A stretch of 64,000 nt of DNA, taken from Methanolinea mesophila. Lineage in GTDB: Archaea; Halobacteriota; Methanomicrobia; Methanomicrobiales; Methanospirillaceae. Under the pieces are notes generated by a model. It was not told the origin of the DNA. It did not search any database and was given only the letters and a program-made list of their open reading frames with translations. The translations under genes were made by a program, and so were the position numbers. Numbering within the stretch: the first letter of the stretch is position 1; every line of letters starts with the position of its first letter. Shown in pieces: positions 1 through 9,124 of the stretch. Location of the stretch: assembly GCF_017873855.1 (NCBI RefSeq), contig NZ_JAGGKR010000001.1, forward strand, positions 806,001 to 870,000. Direction: 5' to 3'.

Positions 1-539
1 CACTCAAAGGGCTCACCGACCTCGACCGCCTTCAGAAGGGGTACCTTATCTATCACGGGCTGCTCCGCACTCCCGTGGCAACCCTTGTCGGGCAGGTTCG
101 GTTGAACAATATCCCCACCCCTGTGAGCACTGAATTCTTTGCGCAGAGCGCCGACGCCCACATCGTGCTCGGCCATATCTCTTCGGAGGAGTATACCTGC
201 GATACCCCGGACCGGAAGGAGAGGGACGTACTTTCAGCGAGCCGCCGTCTCGCCCGCGTGGTCTGCGCAGACCTCGACGAGATCGGGATGGACGGGGCTT
301 ATCAGGTGGCGCTATCATTCTGGGAGGAACAAAAACGCCGGATTAGGGAAGGAATTCTCGCAGCGGGAGGCGATCCGGAGAACGGGGAGAGTACCCCGGT
401 GCTGTATGCGGGGATCGGATCCCGGCTGCTCCTTCGCCAGTGGGGAGGGATCGATCTCGCCGGTGTTATCGGGAGCTATGCCGACGCCCTTCCCGCGTAC
501 GCAGTCCGGGAGGTGGCGTTACGAGACCGTATATTTTAG
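1..539 (+). CDS. mfnF: MfnF-like methanofuran biosynthesis protein, C-terminal fragment
   Basis: The reading frame is open from base 3 of the window to TAG at 537-539, so the N-terminus lies outside. About 178 residues are visible. The stretch EEYTCDTPDRKERD followed by RRLARVVCADLDEIG resembles the C-terminal half of the archaeal 'H4MPT-linked C1 transfer pathway protein' family, whose characterised member MfnF couples the furan and tyramine-glutamate parts of methanofuran. The nucleotide-binding N-terminal motif that would confirm the family is not in the window. A GTG at 75 is internal and should not be taken as the start. The family call is from memory of the motif and is moderately sure. 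Confidence 0.6.
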   Translation, partial: LKGLTDLDRLQKGYLIYHGLLRTPVATLVGQVRLNNIPTPVSTEFFAQSADAHIVLGHISSEEYTCDTPDRKERDVLSASRRLARVVCADLDEIGMDGAYQVALSFWEEQKRRIREGILAAGGDPENGESTPVLYAGIGSRLLLRQWGGIDLAGVIGSYADALPAYAVREVALRDRIF

Positions 540-544
540 CCCTG

Positions 545-757
545 GTGCTTCTTGCAGGGTCCCTGACGGTGACGGTTCTCCTCTATGCCGCGGGATTTCC
601 CTTCTTCTTCCTGTTTCTGATGATTCCCATCATTCCGTTCGTTTCGCAGAAAAAAAAGGTTCACCGGTGCCCCGCATGCGGGTTCGCCACCGCCGATCCC
701 GCGGTAGGGTTCTGTCCGTACGACGGGACGCCGCTATCGCCGGGTGCCGATGATTGA
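545..757 (+). CDS. Small membrane protein with C-terminal zinc ribbon
   Basis: The frame encodes a very hydrophobic segment of about 35 residues, probably one long or two short membrane helices, followed by KKKVH and a four-cysteine zinc ribbon (CPACGF at the start, FCPYDG at the end), then a short acidic tail. The basic residues between helix and ribbon suggest that the ribbon is cytoplasmic. No ATG sits near the start of the coherent protein: GTG 545 is proposed, whereas ATG 440 would add an Arg-rich stretch that looks like a shadow of mfnF. It closely follows mfnF and may be translationally coupled to it. Function unknown. Confidence 0.5.
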   Translation: MLLAGSLTVTVLLYAAGFPFFFLFLMIPIIPFVSQKKKVHRCPACGFATADPAVGFCPYDGTPLSPGADD

Positions 758-1243
758 GAGGGAGATGAGCGAACGGGGGATCTTGAGCCCGAACATCTCG
801 GTGGTCGCGATGGGGCCGAACGTTCTCTCCGCGTAATTCAGGACCGTTCCCCGGTCGATGACTATCCCCATCTCGCGCATTACCCTGCCGGCCCGGTTGT
901 AGGGCATATTCTGAGAAAGTACGATGCAGAGATCGACCACCGGGGAACCCATCCGCGTGTCCGGGTAGAACGGCGAGCGTGCCGGGGAGACGGCCCCGCA
1001 CTGCCTGCACCGGTAACGTTTCACCTTCACCCTGATCTCCCGGGTCCCGTTCTCGGTTGCGAGGGTGGCGAACTTCCGCTCCTTCGTATCGTATCCCGAA
1101 AGCGCTCCGCTGCCGCATACAGGGCACGAGTCGAGCCGGGAAAATTCGATCCCGTCCACCGCCGCGAACCCGGTCTGGACCAGGGCGATGAGCATGGGCG
1201 GGACCCTGGCGCGGTTCACGCACACCCCCCCGCATCCCCACAT
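734..1243 (-). CDS. Zinc-ribbon protein with transposase-like helix-turn-helix region
   Basis: The minus-strand frame gives 169 residues from ATG 1243, or 153 from ATG 1195, where the coherent part MLIALVQTGF begins. A central four-cysteine zinc ribbon (CPVCGSG then CRQCGAVSP) is followed by a helix-turn-helix-like segment around MGIVIDRGTVLNYAE. This arrangement resembles the DNA-binding N-terminus of several transposase families, but no DDE or HUH catalytic region follows and no terminal inverted repeats were seen. It could be a domesticated or decayed transposase N-terminus or a stand-alone DNA-binding protein. Its 3' end overlaps the convergent zinc-ribbon gene by 24 nt. Confidence 0.5.
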   Translation of the reverse strand: MWGCGGVCVNRARVPPMLIALVQTGFAAVDGIEFSRLDSCPVCGSGALSGYDTKERKFATLATENGTREIRVKVKRYRCRQCGAVSPARSPFYPDTRMGSPVVDLCIVLSQNMPYNRAGRVMREMGIVIDRGTVLNYAERTFGPIATTEMFGLKIPRSLISLSIIGTRR

Positions 1244-1364
1244 TTTCCGGATATCTCGACCTCTTTACCAATTCCAGACATATTCATGGGTTTTTCCTGC
1301 ATTACGCTGTCCCTTCCGCGCACCATTACCCACCAATATTCATCAATTTTTGAGATGTTAATCA

Positions 1365-1413
1365 TTATTGTTAAATATCGTCCGGGTCGAGATCTCTGTG
1401 TTCGAGGAATACC
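1365..1413 (+). promoter_or_regulatory. Probable fdhAB promoter and ribosome binding site
   Basis: The AT-rich sequence TTAAATAT at 1371-1378 lies about 40 nt before the fdhA ATG, so transcription would begin near 1400 with a very short leader. GAGG at 1404-1407 is a plausible ribosome binding site. The wider region 1320-1378 is markedly AT-rich against a GC-rich background. This is inferred from sequence only. Confidence 0.45.
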
Positions 1414-3480
1414 ATGGACATGAAGTATGTACAGACAACCTGTCCCTATTGCGGGACCGGATGCACGTTCAACCTCGTGGTCAGGGACGGGAAAGTGATC
1501 GGTGTCGCCCCGTATCACCGTTCGCCCGTCAATGAAGGCAAGGTCTGCCCTAAGGGGACCTATGCACACGAGTTCGTCAACCACCCCGACCGTCTTACCA
1601 CCCCGCTGATCAAGAAGGACGGCAAGTTCGTCGAGGCGAGCTGGGACGAAGCGATCGACCTGATTGCCAAGAAGTTCAAGCAGTACAAGCCCGACGAGTG
1701 CGCCTGTCTCTCATCTGCACGTGTCTCCAACGAGGAGAACTACGTCATGATGAAGTTCGCCCGCGGTGTGATGAAGACCCGGCACATCGACCACTGTGCC
1801 CGTCTCTGCCATGCGTCGACTGTCGCAGGGCTCGCGGCGACATTCGGCTCCGGCGCGATGACCAACTCCATCCTGGACATCGCAGAATCCAAGTGTATGT
1901 TCATCCTCGGGAGCAACACGTTCGAGCAGCACCCGCTTATCGGCCGAAAGGTCATGCAGGCCAAGATGAAAGGGGCAAAGCTGATCTACGCAGACCCCCG
2001 GTATACCCCCACCGCGAAACAGGCCGACCTCTATATGCAGTTCCGCTCTGGCTCAGATGTGGCCATCCTCAACGGCCTGATGCAGGAGATCATCAAGAAC
2101 GGCTGGGAAGACAAGGAGTTCGTCAAGAACCGGACCAAGGACTTCGACAAGCTGAAAGAAGAGGTCATGAAGCCGGATTACTCATTGGAAAACGTTTCCA
2201 AGATCTCCGGGATCCCGGTCGCCCAGCTCAAGACTTGTGCAGAATGGTTCGCGAAGGCGGAGTCCGCTTGCATCCTCTACTCCATGGGCATCACCCAGCA
2301 CACCGTGGGGGTTGACAACGTCAAGTCCGTGGCCAACATCCAGATGCTGACAGGGAACCTGGGCAAGCCCGGCGCCGGCGTGAACGCACTCCGTGGCCAG
2401 AACAACGTGCAGGGCGCCTGCGATATGGGAGCGCTCCCCGTGGTGTTCACCGGGTACCAGAAGGTCATCGACGAGGCCGCCCATAAGAAGTTCGCCGATG
2501 CATGGGGATTCCCCGACGGCATCTGCGAGCCCAAGAACGGGTACGAAGTCACTACCATGATGGACGTGCTTGCCGACAAGCCCGGCGAGCTGAAGTGCAT
2601 GTACATCATGGGCGAGAACCCCATGATCTCCGACCCGGACCTCCACCACGTGGAGAAGGCGATCAAGAACCTCGAGTTCCTGGTCGTACAGGACATCTTC
2701 ATGACCGAGACCTCAGAGCTCGCCGACGTGGTCCTCCCCGCGACCTGTTACGCAGAAAAGGACGGGACCCAGACCAGTACCGAGCGCCGGGTCCAGATGT
2801 GGAGAAAGGCACAGGACGCACCCGGGCAGGCCAAGCTCGACTGGGAGATCACCTCCATGATCGCCGCGAAGATGGGATACGGGAAGCAGTTCGCGTGGAA
2901 GAGCGCCGAGGAGATCTTCAACGAGATCGCCAAGGTCACCCCCTCCTACGGTGGAATGAACTATACCCGGCTGGGAAGGCCCGAAGCGCTCCACTGGCCC
3001 TGCCCCACCGCGGAGCACCCGGGTACCCCCATCCTGCACAAGGAGAAGTTCGCCCACCCGGACGGCCTGGGACAGTTCTTTGCCTGTTCATGGAAGCCCC
3101 CGGCAGAGGTCCCCGATGCGGAATACCCGTACATCCTTACGACCGGCCGTTGCATCTGGCACTGGCACACCGGCACGATGACCCGGCGTTCCAAGGACCT
3201 GGAGGCGGAAGAGCCCACCGGATGGATCGAGATCAATCCCGAGGACGCCAAGGTACTCGGCGTCCAGAACAAGGAGATGGTGAAGGCCATCACCCGGCGC
3301 GGAGAGGTCAAGGTCCCTGCCCGGGTCACGAAGGACATCATGAAAGGCGTGATGTTCATGCCGTTCCACTTCAAGGAGTGCGCGGCGAACGTACTTACCA
3401 ACAACGCGCTCGACCCCATCGCCAAGATCCCCGAGTTCAAGGCGTGTGCGATCCGGGTTGAAAAGATCAAGGAGGCCTGA
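1414..3480 (+). CDS. fdhA: Formate dehydrogenase alpha subunit (molybdopterin, F420-type)
   Basis: The protein has 688 residues, the normal length for methanogen FdhA. An N-terminal [4Fe-4S] motif is formed by C10, C13, C17 and C45. The active-site segment DHCARLCHAST places Cys132 at the position that is selenocysteine in enzymes such as E. coli FdhF, so this is the cysteine form. Molybdopterin-dinucleotide binding regions follow to the C-terminus. With FdhB it oxidises formate to CO2 and reduces F420 in the cytoplasm, supplying electrons for methanogenesis. ATG 1414 is chosen because of the GAGG site; ATG 1420 is possible. fdhB starts 2 nt after the stop, so the two form an operon. No fdhC transporter is nearby. 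Confidence 0.95.
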   Translation: MDMKYVQTTCPYCGTGCTFNLVVRDGKVIGVAPYHRSPVNEGKVCPKGTYAHEFVNHPDRLTTPLIKKDGKFVEASWDEAIDLIAKKFKQYKPDECACLSSARVSNEENYVMMKFARGVMKTRHIDHCARLCHASTVAGLAATFGSGAMTNSILDIAESKCMFILGSNTFEQHPLIGRKVMQAKMKGAKLIYADPRYTPTAKQADLYMQFRSGSDVAILNGLMQEIIKNGWEDKEFVKNRTKDFDKLKEEVMKPDYSLENVSKISGIPVAQLKTCAEWFAKAESACILYSMGITQHTVGVDNVKSVANIQMLTGNLGKPGAGVNALRGQNNVQGACDMGALPVVFTGYQKVIDEAAHKKFADAWGFPDGICEPKNGYEVTTMMDVLADKPGELKCMYIMGENPMISDPDLHHVEKAIKNLEFLVVQDIFMTETSELADVVLPATCYAEKDGTQTSTERRVQMWRKAQDAPGQAKLDWEITSMIAAKMGYGKQFAWKSAEEIFNEIAKVTPSYGGMNYTRLGRPEALHWPCPTAEHPGTPILHKEKFAHPDGLGQFFACSWKPPAEVPDAEYPYILTTGRCIWHWHTGTMTRRSKDLEAEEPTGWIEINPEDAKVLGVQNKEMVKAITRRGEVKVPARVTKDIMKGVMFMPFHFKECAANVLTNNALDPIAKIPEFKACAIRVEKIKEA

Positions 3481-3482
3481 AA

Positions 3483-4718
3483 ATGGTAGCGAAAGGCGAC
3501 ATGGTCTATGCCTGGACCAGCGACGCAGACATCGCAAAGAAGGCGGAGTGCGGCGGAGCGGTGACCGGCCTGCTCAAGTTCGCCCTCGAGAAGAAGATCG
3601 TCGATGCGGTCTTTGCCATCAAGAAGGGTCAGGACATCTATGATGCGGTGCCCACCCTTATCACCGACCCTGCAAAGGTCGGCGAGACCGCGGGATCCCT
3701 GCACACCGGGACCCTGCTCATGTCCAAGCTGGTAAAGAACTTCCTTGACGGGGCACGCGACATGAAGATCGCCATGACCGTCAAGGGCTGCGACATGATG
3801 GGGCTCTACGAGCTTGCCAAGAGGCAGCAGGTGAACCTCGACAACATCATCATGATCGGGGTCAACTGTGGAGGCACGGTCAGCCCCATCACCGCCCGGA
3901 AGATGATCAGGGAGAAGTACGGCGTCGACCCTGACACCGTACACAAGGAAGAGATCGACAAGGGCCAGTTCATCATCGAGTACGAAGGAGGCCACAAGGG
4001 CATCTCCATCGACGAGCTTGAAGAAGAGGGCTTCGGCCGCCGGTCCAACTGCCGCCGGTGCAAGCTGAAAGTCCCCCGTCAGGCGGACCTCGCCTGCGGG
4101 AACTGGGGAGTCATCGGCGAAAAGGCCGGCAAGGCCACCTTCGTCGAGGTTGGAAGCGAGAAGGGCGCCATGCTCCTTGACCAGGCTATCAAGGCCGGGG
4201 CCATCAAGACCGAGAAGGCCGACCCCAAGGGGATCGAGATCCGGAAGAAGGTCGAGAACGCGATGCTCAAGCTCGGCGACAAGTGGCGGGCACGGGACTT
4301 CGAAGCGCTCGGGAACGGAAAGGAGCGTCTGGAGACGATCGTGAAAGAGACCGGACGCTGCATCAAGTGCTACAGCTGCATCAACGCGTGCCCGATCTGC
4401 TATTGCGTGGAGTGCAGCACCAAGAAACCCTACCTGGTGCCCCCGGGAGAGGTCCCGCCGAACTTCATGTTCCACCTCATCCGGTTCGCCCACATCGCCG
4501 ACTCCTGTGTCAACTGCGGCCAGTGCCAGGAGCTCTGCCCCATGGAGATCAGGAACTCGCTCTTCATGCACGCCCAGCAGGTCGAGCTGGAGAAGATGTT
4601 CGGGTACACCCCCGGTGTCGACATGCACCTGCCCCTCCTCGCCCTCGTGGACGAGAAGGAGGAGCGGGAAAGGCTCCACGGGACCGGAAGCGACCAGATC
4701 TTCGATATCTTCAAATAA
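3483..4718 (+). CDS. fdhB: Formate dehydrogenase beta subunit (F420-reducing, FrhB family)
   Basis: This 411-residue protein belongs to the FrhB/FdhB family that holds FAD and iron-sulfur clusters and passes electrons to coenzyme F420. The N-terminal part carries the family's conserved glycines and cysteines, including NCGGTVSP and RRSNCRRCKLKVPRQADLA-type segments. Two ferredoxin-like cluster motifs follow, CIKCYSCINACP from about residue 293 and CVNCGQCQELCP from about residue 342. It starts 2 nt downstream of fdhA and must be cotranscribed with it. A T-rich run (4721-4738) just after the stop may end transcription. Confidence 0.95.
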   Translation: MVAKGDMVYAWTSDADIAKKAECGGAVTGLLKFALEKKIVDAVFAIKKGQDIYDAVPTLITDPAKVGETAGSLHTGTLLMSKLVKNFLDGARDMKIAMTVKGCDMMGLYELAKRQQVNLDNIIMIGVNCGGTVSPITARKMIREKYGVDPDTVHKEEIDKGQFIIEYEGGHKGISIDELEEEGFGRRSNCRRCKLKVPRQADLACGNWGVIGEKAGKATFVEVGSEKGAMLLDQAIKAGAIKTEKADPKGIEIRKKVENAMLKLGDKWRARDFEALGNGKERLETIVKETGRCIKCYSCINACPICYCVECSTKKPYLVPPGEVPPNFMFHLIRFAHIADSCVNCGQCQELCPMEIRNSLFMHAQQVELEKMFGYTPGVDMHLPLLALVDEKEERERLHGTGSDQIFDIFK

Positions 4719-5083
4719 TCCAAATTTTTTCCTCTTTTCCGGCGATTTTCCGTATCTGTCCCCATCTGCACCGGATTCGTATCCTATTCCTGTCCATGTG
4801 GACAGATCCGGGCACTCCTGTTTCCCTGGATAACGACCCGCTGTCACCGGCGACTGCATCCGGGGGTCGGCCGGAAGCCCCCGCCGTCCTCATGTACCGG
4901 CGGATTATCACAAGTGCCGTAAATTACCGCGGAAAATTGTAAAATCCATTGTCTACACCACCACCTCCCGCACCCGGGTTCTCCGCGGGAGTCCCGGTGT
5001 CTTCGCCCTGTCGTAATGTGAGGGCCCGGAGGAGTCATTATATAGAGCAATGGAGTATGGGGATAGCGTAGGTTGTGTTCGCT
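4719..5083. other. Intergenic region, fdhB terminator and promoter of the ferritin-like gene
   Basis: The first 20 nt after fdhB are T-rich, consistent with archaeal termination. No convincing reading frame or repeat is seen in the middle part. Near the right end, ATTATATAG at about 5037-5045 is a good TATA box placed about 40 nt before the next gene. Confidence 0.5.
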
Positions 5084-5539
5084 ATGACACCTGAAGACTA
5101 TCGTAAGATCCTCTCGCTCGCGATCGACCGGGAGGTTGAATCGTATACCTTTTACCGGGGTATCTCGGACAAAGTGAAGGATAACAATCTGAAGAAACTC
5201 TTCAACGAGCTTGCAGGCGAGGAGACCAAGCACCGCCAGTTACTCGAAGGCCTGATGTCCAGGGATGTGAAAGAACTCAAATTTTCAGCAGCCAAGGACT
5301 ATAAGATCGCCGATCAGATGGCAGCCCCGAAACTTTCGATGGATCTGAAACCCATCGACGGCATCGTGCTCGCGATCAGGAAAGAGCTCGAGGCTATGCA
5401 GATGTATACCCAGCTCGCGGGCCACAGCACCGATGCAGGCCAGAAGAAGATGTTTACCGAGCTGGCCACCATGGAACGGGGGCACAAGGCCCGGTTGGAA
5501 GACCTCTATACCGAGATGGCCTTCCCCGAAGTCTGGTAA
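5084..5539 (+). CDS. Rubrerythrin-like ferritin-family protein
   Basis: The protein has 151 residues from ATG 5084; GTG 5075 would add three. It is predicted to be an almost entirely helical four-helix bundle. Metal-binding features of the ferritin-like family can be seen: an early acidic pair in REVESYTFYRG, EETKHRQLLEG in the second helix, and MERGHKARLED in the last helix. It lacks the C-terminal rubredoxin domain of classical rubrerythrin. Such proteins are thought to act in peroxide detoxification or iron handling in anaerobes. A TATA box at about 5037-5045 gives it its own promoter and a leader of 10-20 nt. Confidence 0.8.
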   Translation: MTPEDYRKILSLAIDREVESYTFYRGISDKVKDNNLKKLFNELAGEETKHRQLLEGLMSRDVKELKFSAAKDYKIADQMAAPKLSMDLKPIDGIVLAIRKELEAMQMYTQLAGHSTDAGQKKMFTELATMERGHKARLEDLYTEMAFPEVW

Positions 5540-5652
5540 CACCTCTCACCCTTTTTCTTTCACCCTGGTACCTGGATCCGGCGGGGAATTTCCTGGAGGC
5601 ACCCGTTATTTAACGGCCCGGAGCGTTGTTCATTTGGAAAATATTATTAAAA

Positions 5653-5723
5653 CACGGGCGTGGTTGACACCATTACCACGCCGCATTCTTAGGGGCTTCG
5701 CCCCCGATAAGGACCCGCCCGTG
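5653..5723. terminator. Nested inverted repeats between convergent genes
   Basis: Three hairpins are nested or adjacent. An outer pair CACGGGCG (5653-5660) matches CGCCCGTG (5716-5723). Inside, GGCGTGGT (5657-5664) pairs with ACCACGCC (5675-5682). Next comes GGGGCTTCGCCCC (5692-5704), which shares its core with repeat family R4. The element lies between the ferritin-like gene and the oppositely oriented ClC gene, so a two-way terminator is plausible. It might also be a worn repeat copy. Confidence 0.4.
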
Positions 5724-5735
5724 TGCCGGAACAGT

Positions 5736-7574
5736 TCAGCCGGATCCCGAAGGCCGCGAATTTTCCGACTCTTTCTCACCGTGCAGCGCTTCCAGCCGGC
5801 GCCCGTAGCCCTCCATGATATCGGTCGTGGTGATGAACCCCACGAGCCGGTCGCTTCCCCGGCCCGCGACTACCGGGAGATGATGGATGCGGTGCTCGAT
5901 CATGAGTTTCAGGGCGGTCTCGAGGGTATCCTCCGGGGTGACCGTGACCACGGTCCGCTCCATGCAGCTCCCGATACCTTCGTGACCTTTCCCTCTGGCT
6001 TCCATCTTCCGCAGGTCGCCGACGGTCACGATCGCCTTCAGGTGGTCGTCCTGCAGCACGGGGAACCCCGTATGCCAGGTCTGGTCGATCAGGCCCATCA
6101 CCGTGGCGCAGTCCTGGTCCGCGCTCACCGAGATGACCTTCTCACCCGGGGTCATGACGGAGGAGACGCGGACGTCGTCCAGGATCTCGACAAGGTACTC
6201 TCCGCGGTGGGCCCCGGAATCGGCCTTGGTCTCCACCTGTTCCCGGTAAATGGTCTTCCCTGCGGTGATAACCGCGGCGATCCCCACCGACGCCATGGAG
6301 GGGATGAGGAGCGAGAAGTTCCCGGTCATCTCCACCACCATGATCATTACCGCAATGGGGGCGTTCGAGACCGAACCGAAGAGCGCGATCATCCCTACCA
6401 CCACGAAAGCGGGGACCGTGGCGAGGGGAACGTATTCGGGGGCAAGAATGTGGAGCACCGTGCCGAGCGAACCGCCGACCGCCGCCCCGATGAAGAGCCC
6501 CGGCGCGAACACCCCGCCGCTCCCGCCTGAACTGATGGTCAGGGACGTCGAAATTATCTTGAGGAACGGCATCACCAGCAGGACCGAGAGGGGGAGAAGG
6601 GTGAAGATTGCGAGCTGCATGAACCCGTAGCCCGAGCCCAGGGATGCCAGTGCCGGGACGAGCCCGCCGGGGACGAAATAGGCGAGAATCACCACCATGA
6701 GCCCGAGAAGCCCTGCTCCGAACGCGGGCTTGAGGTAGGGGGGGATGTGGTATTTTTTCCAGAGCGCCGTGAACTGGTCTCCCGACCAATAGAAGAACCA
6801 GACATAGAGCATTCCCATGAGTGCGCAGACCACCCCGAGGAGGATGAAGAACGGGATCTGGGGGATATCCCATTCGATGTTTCCGGTAAGGAAGACCGGT
6901 TCGAACCCTATAAACGCCCCGAAGATCGAATACCCGATGATCGAGGCCAGGAACGCCGGGATGATGGCGTCGGACTCGAAGTCCCTCTTATAGAGGATCT
7001 CGCCCGCGAGGATCGCACCCCCGAGAGGGGCCTTGAAGATGGTCCCGATCCCGGCGCCGATCCCGGTCGCGATCGCGATCCGCCGTTCCCGATCGGAGAG
7101 ATGGAGGAGGTCCGCCATGATCGAACCGAACCCGGCGGATATCTGTGCCGTCGGCCCTTCCCGTCCGGCGCTTCCCCCGGTGGAGATGGTGATGATGGAG
7201 GTGACCGCCTTGAGGAGCGGGATCCTCCATCGGATCCTGCCGTCCCCGTGGAAGGCCTTGATCGCCGCGTCGGTGCCGTGCCCGGCCGCCTCAGGTGCAA
7301 ACCTCCAGATGAGCAGGCCCGATGCGAGTCCTCCGAGGGTAATGATCGGGAGGATCAGCCAGATATGCAGCGGAGGGGTCCAGTTCGAGACCTCCTGAAG
7401 GGTCATACCTTCGGCGGGCATGTGGTATCCGAGGATCACCGTCGCGACGAGGCTGATTGCCGCTTTCAACCCGACAAAGAACAACAGGGAACCAAAGCCT
7501 GATATGATCCCGATAAGGATGGCGATCAGGAGGGTCTTTTTGAACCTGGAAAGCCGCTCGGGATCGACTGCCAT
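5736..7574 (-). CDS. ClC-type chloride channel or antiporter with CBS domains
   Basis: The 612-residue protein has a hydrophobic core of roughly ten or more helices (about residues 15-440) and a C-terminal pair of CBS domains (about 470-595), the usual layout of long ClC proteins. Selectivity-filter segments are present: GSAGREGPTAQ, with the gating glutamate of the GREGP motif, and GVFAPGLFIG. The glutamate at the gate suggests that exchange of chloride for protons is possible. CBS domains usually bind adenine nucleotides and regulate gating. The gene stands alone on the minus strand, starting at ATG 7574, with a convergent neighbour downstream. Confidence 0.92.
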   Translation of the reverse strand: MAVDPERLSRFKKTLLIAILIGIISGFGSLLFFVGLKAAISLVATVILGYHMPAEGMTLQEVSNWTPPLHIWLILPIITLGGLASGLLIWRFAPEAAGHGTDAAIKAFHGDGRIRWRIPLLKAVTSIITISTGGSAGREGPTAQISAGFGSIMADLLHLSDRERRIAIATGIGAGIGTIFKAPLGGAILAGEILYKRDFESDAIIPAFLASIIGYSIFGAFIGFEPVFLTGNIEWDIPQIPFFILLGVVCALMGMLYVWFFYWSGDQFTALWKKYHIPPYLKPAFGAGLLGLMVVILAYFVPGGLVPALASLGSGYGFMQLAIFTLLPLSVLLVMPFLKIISTSLTISSGGSGGVFAPGLFIGAAVGGSLGTVLHILAPEYVPLATVPAFVVVGMIALFGSVSNAPIAVMIMVVEMTGNFSLLIPSMASVGIAAVITAGKTIYREQVETKADSGAHRGEYLVEILDDVRVSSVMTPGEKVISVSADQDCATVMGLIDQTWHTGFPVLQDDHLKAIVTVGDLRKMEARGKGHEGIGSCMERTVVTVTPEDTLETALKLMIEHRIHHLPVVAGRGSDRLVGFITTTDIMEGYGRRLEALHGEKESENSRPSGSG

Positions 7575-7831
7575 ATGTGATCAGGGTTGTCCCGCATCCA
7601 CCATAAACGGGTAAGAACCGGGCCCGGCGGAGAGGCATTTTCTTATTCAGGCCACGCGGTGAGAATATCGGTAGTACACCGGCGGATCCGGATTCCAAAA
7701 AAAATCATTTGATTTTTCCGGAGGTATAACTGCATTCCGTTATTTTTTCAGACGCGGGGAACGCGGGCTGTCCCGGGGGTGGCGGTACCGGGATGTTACC
7801 GGGAGAAAACGGGAGGATAAAGCGTTACCGG

Positions 7832-9124
7832 TTACGGTTTCCGTTTTCTCGTATAGACGTAGTATCCGGCGACCACTATCACCGCCCCGATGATACTCAG
7901 AAGGATTGGGTTTGCAAGCACGCGGTCGATCCCTTCCCGCGGCTCCACGGTGACACGGACTTTCAACGGATCAGAGATCAGGCTGTTCCCCAGGCTGTCC
8001 CTGTACCGGACCTCGGAATCAAGCCCGAAGTCCTTGATCGTCGCGGATTTATCGACGCTGACCTGGAACCGGGCCGTGGCCCGTTCCCCGGGTGCGAGGT
8101 CTCCGAGGACCGCGGTGTCGGTCGCGCTGCTGAATGGGTCGGTCGCGCTGAGCCGGGCCTGTGCGCTGTACACCATTCCAGCCCCGGTATTCTCATAGAC
8201 GACCTCAAGGGTGCCCGAATCGCCGGGTTTCATCGTCGCCGGGGGGGATACCACCGTGAACTCGATCTTACCCTTCACCGGTACGCCCGCGCTCACGGCG
8301 TCCGAGCTCACCGTGTCCTTGTTCTCGTCCTGATAGGTGACCACCACATCGATCGGGTAGGACTGCGCACCCGCACCTTCGAGGACCTTCACCTTGTAAC
8401 GGCACTCCGCAACTGCGCCCGGGGGAAAATCCCCGATATAGACGCTGCTGGTCATGGGGACCACGGGTGAACTGCCGCTTCTCGATATCTTCGCCACGGT
8501 TGCCTGCCCGTCGAGGTATCCCGCGTTCCGGATCTTCAGGGTCACATAGCCCTCCCCTCCTGCGTAGAGGTCTTCCGGAAGCACCTCGATCACCTCGGGA
8601 TTGACTTCCGCCTTGATCGTGAGCGGAAGGTCCAGGGTCTCGTTTACCGTGCGATAGTGGTAGATCGCATCGTCATTCCCGATCTGCTCGACGAAATAGA
8701 GATAGGTGTAGCCTACCTGTACCGGGAGGGTATACCGGCCCGCAACCGCATCCGGATTTATTTTTACGGAGAAGGGGACCGTTGCAGTAGATCCTCCCGG
8801 AATATCCCCGATCATCTGGGAATCCGACTTCACCGTGACCGGGGCGTCTCCCGCCTGCAGATCGACGGTGACCATACGTGCCTGGTTGGGAAGGTCTTCG
8901 GCAGAGCTGGAGGTCCCGGTGAGTTTCACCTCGTTTAAGCCCTGGTTCTTGATCACCACGTTCAGGGTCACGTCCTCTGCGGGCGAGAACAGGGTATCCC
9001 CGGAAAGCGAGAGCGAGAGATCCGGGGAACCGGAGAGGTACGTGGTGCCCGCCATTCCCGGTCCTGCAAGCAGGAGGAGCGCTGCGGCAAGGATGAGCAC
9101 AGAACGAAAAATACTAGGCCTCAT
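7832..9124 (-). CDS. Exported CARDB/S-layer-like surface protein
   Basis: ATG 9124 is preferred because it begins with MRPSIFRS and a classic signal peptide (hydrophobic run ending near AGPGMAG); the frame is open further upstream but that part is low in sense. The mature region is rich in beta-strand patterns with repeated 'NVVIKNQG / LKIRNAG / VVYENTGAG' segments, typical of the Ig-like CARDB and COG1361 repeats found in archaeal surface proteins. A single C-terminal membrane helix followed by YTRKRKP anchors it, with the bulk outside the cell. The 430-residue protein is monocistronic. Its ligand or role is unknown. Confidence 0.75.
   Translation of the reverse strand: MRPSIFRSVLILAAALLLLAGPGMAGTTYLSGSPDLSLSLSGDTLFSPAEDVTLNVVIKNQGLNEVKLTGTSSSAEDLPNQARMVTVDLQAGDAPVTVKSDSQMIGDIPGGSTATVPFSVKINPDAVAGRYTLPVQVGYTYLYFVEQIGNDDAIYHYRTVNETLDLPLTIKAEVNPEVIEVLPEDLYAGGEGYVTLKIRNAGYLDGQATVAKISRSGSSPVVPMTSSVYIGDFPPGAVAECRYKVKVLEGAGAQSYPIDVVVTYQDENKDTVSSDAVSAGVPVKGKIEFTVVSPPATMKPGDSGTLEVVYENTGAGMVYSAQARLSATDPFSSATDTAVLGDLAPGERATARFQVSVDKSATIKDFGLDSEVRYRDSLGNSLISDPLKVRVTVEPREGIDRVLANPILLSIIGAVIVVAGYYVYTRKRKP

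Noticed and set aside
1414-3480. Selenocysteine codon in fdhA
   Set aside because: The active-site position is encoded by TGC (Cys132), not TGA, and the frame has no internal TGA.
2961-4859. Open frame of 632 codons on the minus strand over fdhAB
   Set aside because: It is antisense to two well-supported genes and its translation is rich in Leu/Val/Asp/Gly, the usual shadow of GC-rich coding DNA; no family motif is visible.
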